Origin: Fen-1039 sp964529245
GTDB taxonomy: Bacteria; Chloroflexota; Limnocylindria; Limnocylindrales; CSP1-4
Direction: 5' to 3'
Length of the DNA stretch: 64,000 nucleotides
Assembly (NCBI GenBank): GCA_964529245.1
Contig: CAZGUS010000001.1
Span: forward strand, 1 to 64,000
This document shows positions 16,464 through 23,862 of the stretch, piece by piece. How positions within the stretch are numbered: position 1 is the stretch's first letter; every line of letters starts with the position of its first letter. The notes under the pieces are model-generated. The model did no database searches. It was not told where the DNA came from and saw only the letters and a program-made list of their open reading frames with translations. The translations under genes and the position numbers were made by a program.

Positions 16464-17653
16464 GCGGCGCGGTGGCTCGACGGCTGCGGGTTCTGGTGGC
16501 CCCCGATTCGTTCAAGGGTTCGCTGACCTCCGTGGAGGTGGCGCGGGCCCTGGCTTCCGGCTGGTCCCGGGCCCGCCCCGACGACGAGTTGACCCTCGCT
16601 CCGCTCGCCGACGGTGGAGAGGGCACGCTCGAGGCGATTGCCGCGAGCGGCGGCTGGGAGTGGCAGGATTGCCCGTCCCACGATGCCCTGGGCCGGCCGC
16701 TGACCGCCCGCTGGCTGCGCTCGCTCGACGGTGACCGCGCGGCGGTAGAGCTGGCGGAGGCGTCCGGCCTGTCGCGCCTGCCGCCGGACGAGCCGCGCGC
16801 CCCGCTCGCGGCCACGACCGAAGGCGCGGGCGAGATCCTGCGGGCGGTCCTCGACTCGGGCGTCCGGCACGTGGTCATGGGCGTCGGCGGCAGCGCCACC
16901 ACCGACGGCGGCTCGGGGCTGCTGGGCGCGCTCGGAGTCTGGTACCGCGGCGGCTCGCCGGAGCCGCTGCCCGGCCCGATCCCCGATCTCGCGGCCATGG
17001 ACTTCGCGAGTCTGGACGTCCGCCTGTCGGAGCTGGAGCTTCGAGTGGCGTGCGACGTGACCAACCCGCTCCTCGGGGAGCGCGGAGCGGCGGCTGTCTA
17101 CTCGCTCCAGAAGGGGGCCTGGCCGGACGACATCGCACATCTGGAGGCCTGGCTCGCCCACTACGCGGATCTGCTCGAGGCGGTTTCCGGCGTGCAGGCG
17201 CGCGACAAGCCCGGCGCAGGCGCCGCGGGCGGTACGAGCTTCGGGCTGATGTGCCTGGCTCCCCGGCTCCGCTCGTTCGAACTGATCCCCGGCGTGGAGC
17301 TGGTGATGCAGGAGACGGGCTTCGACGCGCGCCTGGCGGCGGCGGACCTGGTCATCACGGGCGAGGGTCAGGTCGACGCCCAGACCGCCTTCGGCAAGAC
17401 GGCTCTGGGCGTCGCGCGGCGTGCGGCGGCGGCCGGTGTGCCGTGCCTGGCCGTGGGCGGCGGGGTCACCGCGGAGGGCGCGGCGGTTCTGGCGGGCCTG
17501 GGCTGCGCTGCCGTGCCGGTGGTCGATCGGCCGATGGCGCTGCGCGAGGCGATGGCGAAGGCGGCGCCGCTGGTCACTCTGGCCGGGGAGAGACTGGCCC
17601 GGCTCGTGACCGTCGGCGCCCTGGTCGCCGACCGCCAGGGTCTGCCGGCGTGA
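16460..17653 (+). CDS. Glycerate kinase (GarK/GlxK family)
   Basis: Phosphorylates D-glycerate with ATP, probably to 2-phosphoglycerate as in the GarK/GlxK family. The 397-aa protein carries the family signatures LVAPDSFKGSLTSVEVA at residues about 11-27 and LAPLADGGEGTLEAI near 50, VMGVGGSATTDGGSGLL near 135-150, ACDVTNPLLGERGAA near 195, GAGAAGGTSFGL near 250 and DLVITGEGQVDAQTAFGKT near 295. It overlaps both neighbours by four bases. In context it could recycle or supply phosphoglycerate/glycerate for the glycosylglycerate enzymes encoded just upstream. Confidence 0.93.
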   Translation: MSGAVARRLRVLVAPDSFKGSLTSVEVARALASGWSRARPDDELTLAPLADGGEGTLEAIAASGGWEWQDCPSHDALGRPLTARWLRSLDGDRAAVELAEASGLSRLPPDEPRAPLAATTEGAGEILRAVLDSGVRHVVMGVGGSATTDGGSGLLGALGVWYRGGSPEPLPGPIPDLAAMDFASLDVRLSELELRVACDVTNPLLGERGAAAVYSLQKGAWPDDIAHLEAWLAHYADLLEAVSGVQARDKPGAGAAGGTSFGLMCLAPRLRSFELIPGVELVMQETGFDARLAAADLVITGEGQVDAQTAFGKTALGVARRAAAAGVPCLAVGGGVTAEGAAVLAGLGCAAVPVVDRPMALREAMAKAAPLVTLAGERLARLVTVGALVADRQGLPA

Positions 17654-18591
17654 GCCCCAGGACTCGGCCGAGTGCCACGAAGCCGACCGTGCCCGCGAAG
17701 TCGGTCGCGCCGGTCGAGTCGGCCGTGCCCGCGAAGTCGGCCGTGCCCGCGAAGTCGAGGCCGAAGCCGAAGCCGGCCTCGCGCCGCCGCAAGCCCGGGC
17801 CCGAGCAGGCCGCGAGAGCCTGGGCGCGCCGGCTCGATGCCAGGCGCCCGGGTCTCGTCGACTTCGTCCTCGGACGCCTCGCCGAAGCCAACGGGCGGCC
17901 GGAATGGGCGCCCCGTCTCGATCCCGTCAGCGAGCTGGTCCTGACGATCCTGTCCGCGAACAGCGCCGACACCAACGCCGAGGTCGCCTTCGAGAGCCTC
18001 CGGAACGCCTACCCTTCGACGCCGCCGCTGACGCACGCCTCCGCCGAGCCGCGCGAGCTGCCGGGCTGGGGCGGCCGCGGGCTGCCCGATCTACCTGCGC
18101 CCGATTGGTCGGCCGTGGAAGCCGCGCCGCTGGCCGAGCTGACCGACGTCATCCGGCCCGGCGGCATGGCCAATCAGAAGGCGCCCCGCATCCCGGCCGC
18201 CCTGAGCGCGCTGCGCGCCGGCGGCGGCGACTACTCGCTCCAGTTCCTGGCCGCGAAGCCGCCGACCGAGGCCCGCGACTGGCTGGCCGCCATCCCGGGG
18301 ATCGGCAAGAAGACGGCCTCGGTGGTTCTGCTGTTCAGCTTTGGCACGCCGCTGATGCCCGTCGATCGGCACGTTCTCCGCGTCAGCCAGCGCATCGGCC
18401 TGGTGCCGCCAACGGCGGATCCGGACGAGGCCCACGAGATATACCAGGCCATGCTGGCGCCCGAGCGGATGTACGAAGCTCACGTCTCTCTGATAACCCA
18501 CGGCCGCCGGACGTGCCACGCCCAGCGCCCCGACTGCGAGCACTGCCCGCTCGCGCCGCGCTGCCGCTACTTCGACCCGAAGGCGGAGTAG
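17650..18591 (+). CDS. Endonuclease III-like DNA glycosylase with iron-sulfur cluster
   Basis: Base-excision repair enzyme for oxidised pyrimidines by family. The 313-aa protein has a helix-hairpin-helix AIPGIGKKTASVVLL near residue 215 with the catalytic Lys, the catalytic Asp in PVDRHVLRVSQR near 240, and a four-cysteine cluster loop C-x6-C-x2-C-x5-C (CHAQRPDCEHCPLAPRC) at the C-terminus. The first about 45 residues are unusual: a Pro/Ala/Lys tail with repeats of the unit VPAKS-x encoded by near-identical 15-18 bp repeats at about 17690-17760. Starts at a GTG overlapping the glycerate kinase stop. Distances between motifs differ slightly from E. coli Nth, so it may be a HhH-GPD relative rather than a strict orthologue. 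Confidence 0.9.
   Translation: MSPRTRPSATKPTVPAKSVAPVESAVPAKSAVPAKSRPKPKPASRRRKPGPEQAARAWARRLDARRPGLVDFVLGRLAEANGRPEWAPRLDPVSELVLTILSANSADTNAEVAFESLRNAYPSTPPLTHASAEPRELPGWGGRGLPDLPAPDWSAVEAAPLAELTDVIRPGGMANQKAPRIPAALSALRAGGGDYSLQFLAAKPPTEARDWLAAIPGIGKKTASVVLLFSFGTPLMPVDRHVLRVSQRIGLVPPTADPDEAHEIYQAMLAPERMYEAHVSLITHGRRTCHAQRPDCEHCPLAPRCRYFDPKAE
17686..17760 (+). repeat. Short tandem repeats (GTGCCCGCGAAGTCG-type) in the nuclease N-terminus
   Basis: Four to five degenerate copies of a 15-18 bp unit whose best form is GTGCCCGCGAAGTCG, encoding V-P-A-K-S. They expand a basic, disordered N-terminal tail and are the kind of sequence that varies in copy number between strains. Confidence 0.7.
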
Positions 18592-18720
18592 GGCACTGGC
18601 GGTCGCACCCCGACCGGCGCGAGCAGCCCGAACGCAAGAGCGGCCGAAACCCCGCCCCGCCGCTCCATCCCGGCTCCCTCCGCCGGCCGCGCGCTCCCGT
18701 CGCCGCGCTACGCCCGCACC

Positions 18721-18759
18721 TATACTCGCCGCAACGAGACCGGCGCTCAGGCGGGGAGG
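18721..18759 (+). promoter_or_regulatory. Promoter and ribosome site of the two-component pair
   Basis: A TATACT -10 box at 18721-18726 is followed by about 46 nt and a strong GGGGAGG ribosome site at 18753-18759, 12 bases before the ATG at 18772. This operon therefore has a classical leader, unlike the leaderless genes elsewhere in the window. Confidence 0.55.
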
Positions 18760-18771
18760 CACGAAGCGCGA

Positions 18772-19479
18772 ATGATCGAGCACAGACCCAGACGGATCCT
18801 GCTCGTCGACGACGACGTGAACCTGCTCGTCGTCCTGGCCGAGCAGCTTCGCGACGACGGCTACGACGTGGCGACCGCGCGCGACGGCCAGGAAGCGCTG
18901 CGCCGCCTCGAGGCCGGCTGGCCGGACCTGATCCTCCTCGACCTGATGATGCCGCGCATCGACGGCCTGGCCCTGGCGCGGCGGATCAAGGCCGAAGCGG
19001 ACCTGCCGATCATCGTCCTGTCGGCCATCGACACGGCCGACAGCAAGGCCCGACTGCTCGACGAGGTCGCCGAGGACTACGTCGCCAAGCCCTACCACTA
19101 CCCCGAGCTGCGAGCCCGGATCCAGCGCGTGCTGCGACGGTTGGGCGACCGGATTCCGCGCCAGTCGATGAGGCTCGGCCCGAACCTGACGCTCGACCTG
19201 CACCGTCGCGCCGCGACGGTCGCCGGCACGGAAGTCCAGCTGACCCCGACCGAATCGCGGCTGCTGCAAACCCTGGCGGCCAATCTCGGCGAGATCGTCA
19301 CGACCGAGACCCTCCTGGCAAGAGGCTGGGCCGATACCGAGGACGCCGATCCTTCCTACGTCTGGGTTTCGATACGCCGGCTGCGCCAGAAAGTGGAGGT
19401 CGACGCCGGCAAGCCGGTTCACCTGCTGACCGTTCGGGGCGTCGGCTATCGCCTGGTCGCGAGCCGTGATGACGCCTGA
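18772..19479 (+). CDS. OmpR/PhoB-type response regulator
   Basis: A 235-aa response regulator. Receiver domain at residues 5-120 with LLVDDD acidic pocket, phosphoacceptor in LLDLMMPRIDG near residue 56, Ser in VLSAI and Lys in AKPYHY. Winged-helix domain at about 135-232 ending in VRGVGYRLV. It overlaps the start of the sensor kinase gene by 11-14 bases, so the two form a cognate pair. The signal is unknown. It is a close paralogue of the orphan regulator at 3490. Confidence 0.95.
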   Translation: MIEHRPRRILLVDDDVNLLVVLAEQLRDDGYDVATARDGQEALRRLEAGWPDLILLDLMMPRIDGLALARRIKAEADLPIIVLSAIDTADSKARLLDEVAEDYVAKPYHYPELRARIQRVLRRLGDRIPRQSMRLGPNLTLDLHRRAATVAGTEVQLTPTESRLLQTLAANLGEIVTTETLLARGWADTEDADPSYVWVSIRRLRQKVEVDAGKPVHLLTVRGVGYRLVASRDDA

Positions 19480-20944
19480 GGACTCGGCGACCGAACCGGA
19501 CCGACCGCCCGAGGACCAGGGCCGCGCCAGGCATGGAAGTCTCGACGTTCCGTTTCGCGTCCTGCTGACGATCGGACTACTGGTCACGGCCGTCCTGCCC
19601 CTCGCCGTCTTCGGAATCGTCGTCATCGCGGCCGGCTGGGAAAGCAACGAGCGGGCCGTCACGAGTCTGCTCGCCCTCGTGATCGCCGGCGCCGGCTTCT
19701 TCGGACTGCTCGCGGCGGCGGTCCTGGTCGGGCGGCTGACCGCGCCGCTGCGCCGCATCACGACGGCCGTCGAGCGTGTCGCGGCCGGCGAGTCCAGCCC
19801 GCCGATCTATCTCACCGGCGACGACGAGTTGGCCCGCCTGGCCGAGAGCCACAACCGCATCGCCGCCGACGGTCAGCGCCGCAACGCCGAGCTGGCCGCC
19901 CTTCTGACCGCCATCGCCGCCTACGCCCCGAGCCAGGGAGTGGCTCCGCTGGTGGCCCAGGCCGAACGCGACGCCCGCCAGATCTATGGGCTGATCGACT
20001 GCCGGGCGACGCTCGGCAACGCCGCAGACGTCGCGTTCGAAGAGCGGATCCCGGGCGATCCGTGCCCGGTCCGGGCCGAGATCCGCGCCGGCGCCGAGAC
20101 GCTCGGCGTGCTGACCGGCCACGTGTCCGCGACCCGCAGCTGGGAGCGGGCCGATCAGGATCTCCTCGAACTCTTCGCCAGCGAGGTCGGCGTGGCTCTA
20201 CGCAACGCCGAGCTGTTCGGCCGGATCGAGAGCCAGAACGCCCAGCTGCGCGAGCTCGACGCCGCCAAGGACGAGTTCCTGCGCGGCGTCAGCCACAACC
20301 TCCAGACGCCGTTGACGAGCATCCGCGCGTACGTGGACCAGCTCCGGACGGCGACGACGGACCCCGAGACGGATCGGCGGCTGGCGATCGTCGCCGAGCA
20401 ATCGGGCCGCCTCGCCCGCCTCGTCCGCCAGCTGCTCACGGTCACGCGTCTCGAGGCCGGGGTGCTGCGTGCGGAGCCCGAGGTTATCGCCATCGGACCG
20501 CGCGTCCGGCGCGCCTGGGAGGCCCTGAACGCGACCGGTGTCACCTTCGAATTGAGGGACGACGCCCGCGGCTGGCTGGCGGTGGCGGACCCGGATCAGC
20601 TGGACCAGGTCCTGTGGGCATTGCTTGACAACGCCGTGAAATACGGCCGGCGCGACGGGACGGTGACGGTGACGGTCGGCGCCGACGACGGGCTCGACCT
20701 GATCCGGGTCACGATCGCCGACGACGGGCCCGGCGTATCCGAAGCGGATCGCGAGCGCCTGTTCACCCGCTTCACGCGGGGGGCGACTCAACCCAGCGGC
20801 GACGGCACGGGGCTCGGGCTGTACGTCTCGCGCCAGCTGCTGCGGGCGATGGCCGGCGACCTGTGGCTCGAACCGGCCGGGACGGCCGCGGGCGCGGCCT
20901 TCACGCTCTCCTTGCCGGGCGAGCCGCCCGGCGACGAGGGCTGA
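19466..20944 (+). CDS. Membrane sensor histidine kinase
   Basis: About 492 aa (GTG at 19466; an ATG follows at 19469). Two membrane helices (about residues 30-55 and 68-92) enclose only a short loop, so it has almost no extracellular sensor. A HAMP domain follows (RLTAPLRRITTAVERVAAG, ending DELARLAESHNRI), then a GAF-like region (about 150-260). The HisKA box reads FLRGVSHNLQTPLTSIRAY near residue 275, with HNLQTP rather than the usual HELRTP. ATPase N, G1 and G2 boxes are DNAVKYG, DDGPGVS and GTGLGLYVSRQL. It is translationally coupled to the upstream regulator. Signal input may be cytoplasmic through the GAF-like part. Confidence 0.93.
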   Translation: MMTPEDSATEPDRPPEDQGRARHGSLDVPFRVLLTIGLLVTAVLPLAVFGIVVIAAGWESNERAVTSLLALVIAGAGFFGLLAAAVLVGRLTAPLRRITTAVERVAAGESSPPIYLTGDDELARLAESHNRIAADGQRRNAELAALLTAIAAYAPSQGVAPLVAQAERDARQIYGLIDCRATLGNAADVAFEERIPGDPCPVRAEIRAGAETLGVLTGHVSATRSWERADQDLLELFASEVGVALRNAELFGRIESQNAQLRELDAAKDEFLRGVSHNLQTPLTSIRAYVDQLRTATTDPETDRRLAIVAEQSGRLARLVRQLLTVTRLEAGVLRAEPEVIAIGPRVRRAWEALNATGVTFELRDDARGWLAVADPDQLDQVLWALLDNAVKYGRRDGTVTVTVGADDGLDLIRVTIADDGPGVSEADRERLFTRFTRGATQPSGDGTGLGLYVSRQLLRAMAGDLWLEPAGTAAGAAFTLSLPGEPPGDEG

Positions 20945-21253
20945 GAGGCGTCGGCCGGCGCCGCGGCGCGGTGCTTGCCGGCACCGGAGCATGTGCCCGC
21001 CGTCAACGGGGCTTCCGAAGGCGGTCCGCCATCCGCAGTAGCGCCGGGTACGGTCGCTGAACGGCCACTGCCGGGGAATGTTCGCCACGGCCTCGCGCTT
21101 CCAGAATGCACGGCGTAGACACGATGCCGGCACCGGGCGTTCTGGCAGGGCCCGCATCGATGGCCGGGCATCTGCTCAAATTCCGCGGCGGCATGCCGAA
21201 ACCTAGACCAGATGCTCCAGCTGCATCTACCTGGCGTCACGCGAGAAAGGCAA
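20945..21253. other. Gene-free 309-bp gap
   Basis: No coding frame or stable RNA is supported here. A TAGACC box at 21204-21209 could be the -10 of the gene at 21254, giving a leader of roughly 38 nt that includes its AAAGG ribosome site. No strong terminator hairpin follows the kinase gene. Confidence 0.4.
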
Positions 21254-22078
21254 ATGAGCGGCAGACCGGGCTTGTTCGGAGGCTTTCGACCGGGCGACGC
21301 GCCTGAGCGCGACGTCGAGTTCGGTCCTGGCTCCGCGGCCCGCGAAGGTGCCCAATTCATCCGACTCGGCGACCCCCGATCCGGTCGCGACGACGGCGCG
21401 TTCGGGCCGACGTCCGGCTTCGACCCCGTCTGGGGCACCCTCGGCGCACCGCTGACGCAGCCTGAGGATCACTGGCGGGCGACGTCGGACGACGGCGAAG
21501 TCGGGCCGATCGCCGACGTCGAGATCTTCGGCGACGGTTTCCAGATCTCGGGCCGCATCTGCACCGGCCAGTTTCCCCGCCTCAGCGACTGGCTGAACAT
21601 GCAGCAGGGATTCATCCGAGTCCAGGAAGCGTCCCTGGCCCATCTGGGCCACGGCAACCTGCCCGATCCCGAACGTCAGAAGGGCACGCTCTGGGTCCGC
21701 CTGAACCAGATCGTCATGGTTGCCGAGCTCAACGTCGTGGCCGCGACTCGCCCCGGCGCCCCGGTCGTTCAGAAGGAACGGCGCAAGGCCACGATCGTGA
21801 CGCCCGGCTACAGCCTGCGCGGCAACCTCCACGTCCACGCCTACGGCTCCATGAAGCAGTTCCTCGAATCCCCCGACCCGCACTTCATCCCGATCACGGA
21901 ATTGACGATGCGCTGGACGAGCGATCCGGCCCTGGTCAGCCGCTTCCCGTTCGCGCTGGTCAACCGTGAGCAGCTGATCACGCTGCTGGACGAGCCCGCA
22001 GCTCCTGCCGGGGAGGGCTCGCAGGCCGACACGAGCGACTCTGACATGCTTCTGCACCAGAGGTCGGGCGCCGCCTGA
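21254..22078 (+). CDS. Protein with an unknown domain shared with the gene at 23208
   Basis: A 274-aa soluble protein of unknown function. The ATG at 21254 has a GAAAGG ribosome site; an in-frame ATG at 21212 has none. Residues about 85-125 (FQISGRICTGQFPRLSDWLN, then FIRVQEASLAHLG) and 195-235 (HFIPITELTMRW...FPFALVNREQLITLLDE) match, in the same order, segments of the protein encoded on the minus strand at 23208-23717 (YIGYVECAGERLTDVLNR, VVVHEAYVESFE, MIPLSDATLGF, GTLIVNRDLLDWV). The central region (GTLWVRLNQIVMVAELN) is beta-rich. The first 80 residues are Gly/Asp/Pro-rich and probably flexible. The shared pattern suggests a small beta-barrel-like domain, but no function is known to me. 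Confidence 0.75.
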   Translation: MSGRPGLFGGFRPGDAPERDVEFGPGSAAREGAQFIRLGDPRSGRDDGAFGPTSGFDPVWGTLGAPLTQPEDHWRATSDDGEVGPIADVEIFGDGFQISGRICTGQFPRLSDWLNMQQGFIRVQEASLAHLGHGNLPDPERQKGTLWVRLNQIVMVAELNVVAATRPGAPVVQKERRKATIVTPGYSLRGNLHVHAYGSMKQFLESPDPHFIPITELTMRWTSDPALVSRFPFALVNREQLITLLDEPAAPAGEGSQADTSDSDMLLHQRSGAA

Positions 22079-22108
22079 GGCGTTCGGCCGCGATCAGCCG
22101 GGCGGTCC

Positions 22109-22924
22109 TCAGCGGGGCGGCTGCGTCGGGAGCTGCCTCCTTATCTGGCGCACGCGGTCCATGTCCAGGTCCGCCGCGAACACGCCCGGGCCATCGGGCG
22201 CCTGGGCGATCACGGTCCCCCACGGATCTACGATCATGCTGCGACCGTGGGTCGGGACTCCGCCGCCGATGCCGCATTGCGCCGGCGCGATGACGAAGGC
22301 GCCGTTCTCGATCGCCCTGGCGCGCAGGAGCACCTCCCAATGGTCGCGCCCCGTGGCTTCGGTGAAGTTCGACGGGACCGCGAGGACGACAGCTCCCGCC
22401 GCGGTCATCTCGCGATAGAGCTCCGGAAAGCGGAGATCGAAGCAGACGCTCAAGCCGATGCGCACGTCCGCTTCCCGGGCGACGCCCTGGATCAGGGCCA
22501 CGACGCTCCGCTCTCCGGGCGTCGTGCGCGCCGACTCGCGGTCGGATGGGCCGCCGTCGATCGAGACGTCGAACAGGCGCCGCTTTCGGTAGGTCGCGCT
22601 GATCTGGCCGGACGGGTCGAGCAAGACCGAAGTGTTGTACGGCCGCTGCGGATCGGGCGATCTCTCGGCCAGGCTGCCGAGCAGGATCCATGCGTCGAGG
22701 GCGCGGGCCAGGTCGGCAAAGGGGGCGGTCGAAGGACCGGGCAGCTCAGCCGCCGATTCCCGGAGGCCCGCTGCCGGGCCGCGGTACAGGAACATCTCCG
22801 GCAGCGCGATCAGCTGCGGCCGCATCTCGCCTGCCTGGCGGACGAGCGCGGTCGCCCGCTCGACGTTCGCCGATACGTCCTGATCGGCTGCCAGCTGGAC
22901 CAGCGCCACGCGCAAGCGGCTCAT
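22109..22924 (-). CDS. Carbon-nitrogen hydrolase (nitrilase superfamily amidase)
   Basis: A 271-aa hydrolase that cleaves an amide or nitrile bond. The Glu-Lys-Cys triad is complete: LIALPEMFLY near residue 43, YRKRRLFD near 113 and LSVCFDLRFPELYREM near 150. HWEVLLRARAIENGAFVIAPAQCG and SMIVDPWGTVIA are also typical, and together with the RFPELYR motif point to the Nit/omega-amidase-like branch (2-oxoglutaramate or deaminated glutathione are known substrates there). The ATG at 22924 is chosen because GAAAGGGA lies 7-8 bases upstream. A TAACAT -10 box on the minus strand (22986-22991) overlaps a plus-strand TACGCT box, so two divergent promoters share bases here. Confidence 0.92.
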   Translation of the reverse strand: MSRLRVALVQLAADQDVSANVERATALVRQAGEMRPQLIALPEMFLYRGPAAGLRESAAELPGPSTAPFADLARALDAWILLGSLAERSPDPQRPYNTSVLLDPSGQISATYRKRRLFDVSIDGGPSDRESARTTPGERSVVALIQGVAREADVRIGLSVCFDLRFPELYREMTAAGAVVLAVPSNFTEATGRDHWEVLLRARAIENGAFVIAPAQCGIGGGVPTHGRSMIVDPWGTVIAQAPDGPGVFAADLDMDRVRQIRRQLPTQPPR

Positions 22925-22985
22925 CGAGGTTCCCTTTCGGGATGGCGGTTCGACGGCGCCGATCTGTGCCGGCAGCCCGGCGTCG

Positions 22986-22995
22986 ATGTTACGCT
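22986..22995. promoter_or_regulatory. Overlapping divergent -10 boxes
   Basis: On the minus strand TAACAT (22991 to 22986) could serve the nitrilase gene. On the plus strand TACGCT (22990-22995) could serve the small frame that follows. The two share two bases, so RNA polymerase binding in the two directions would be mutually exclusive. Confidence 0.35.
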
Positions 22996-23013
22996 CCGGG
23001 CAAGGAGGCATCC

Positions 23014-23156
23014 ATGGGCGGCCGAACCGGAGCCTGGACGAAGTGGACCCGCGCGCCGTCGTCAAGAAGATGAAGGACAAGGGCTTCGCCCGGCCGGTTC
23101 CCCCGGATCAGCTGCTGCGCGGCGCCGAGGAGCTCGGGGTTCCGCTCGGGCTGTGA
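23014..23156 (+). pseudogene. Small frame-disrupted coding remnant
   Basis: A strong AAGGAGG ribosome site (23002-23008) and an ATG at 23014 open a frame that stops after 19 codons. A second frame, offset so that one inserted or two deleted bases would join it, runs from about 23022 to the TGA at 23154-23156 and reads in good amphipathic style: NRSLDEVDPRAVVKKMKD..., ending GAEELGVPLGL. The ribosome site, the -10 box and the protein-like second frame suggest a short gene carrying a frameshift (real or a sequencing error), or a gene starting at the GTG at 23043. I cannot name the family with confidence. Confidence 0.35.
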
Positions 23157-23207
23157 GGTCGGGCCGGCGCAGGCGCGCCTTGTCAGGTCGAATGGCCGCG
23201 GCAGGGC

Positions 23208-23717
23208 TCAGTCGGTGACCACCGGAACGCCCGGAAAGGCCGCGGCCTGCTCGTCGCTGGCTCGAACCCAGTCCAGCAGGTCCCGGTTCACGATCAAGGT
23301 GCCGACGTCCTTCAGGGTCAAAGATCCTCTCGCGGTGAACCCCAGGGTGGCGTCCGACAGCGGGATCATCGGGCCGCGCGAAGTCAGATACGGCAACGGC
23401 ATCTGGCCGGGAGCGGCGTGGAGCACGCCCAGCGCGGTGTACGGGCCGATCTGGACTCGCAATCTCTGGCGCGCCGTTACCACCCGACGGGCTTCCTCGC
23501 CCCTGCCGCCCGACGTCTCGACCGCGTAGAGGATCGAGCGGTCCACCTCGCCGTCGCCGAGATTTACGACCGTGTCGTCTTCGAAGCTCTCGACGTAGGC
23601 CTCGTGGACCACCACCGACTCCATGCGATTCAGCACGTCGGTGAGGCGCTCGCCGGCGCACTCGACGTAGCCGATGTAGCGGCGACCCAGGGCGTAGCCG
23701 ATGAACGGGACGAGCAC
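23208..23717 (-). CDS. Protein with the unknown domain shared with the gene at 21254
   Basis: A 169-aa protein. The GTG at 23717 is chosen because GGAG lies six bases upstream; the frame is open further to 23759. After a short hydrophobic start (VLVPFIGYALGRRYIG) the protein has the same order of motifs as the gene at 21254: GYVECAGERLTDVLNR, VVVHEAYVESFED, RLRVQIGPYTALGVLHAAPG, MIPLSDATLGFTARG and VGTLIVNRDLLDWVRAS. The match suggests a one-domain version of the same fold. No catalytic motif is recognised. Two homologues within 1.2 kb on opposite strands with only a nitrilase between them point to an old local duplication or a common process. Confidence 0.7.
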   Translation of the reverse strand: MLVPFIGYALGRRYIGYVECAGERLTDVLNRMESVVVHEAYVESFEDDTVVNLGDGEVDRSILYAVETSGGRGEEARRVVTARQRLRVQIGPYTALGVLHAAPGQMPLPYLTSRGPMIPLSDATLGFTARGSLTLKDVGTLIVNRDLLDWVRASDEQAAAFPGVPVVTD

Positions 23718-23862
23718 GGGAGCTCCAGCTGCTCGGGGTGACGGGCCTGGCAGGCCCACGGAACCTGTGACCGCAGGTTAGCGCGACCCCTAAGCGGCTC
23801 CACTCCCATAAAAGTACGGGTGGGGCGCGAGCGCAACACCCCGCCGCTGGGGCGAGAAGGGC

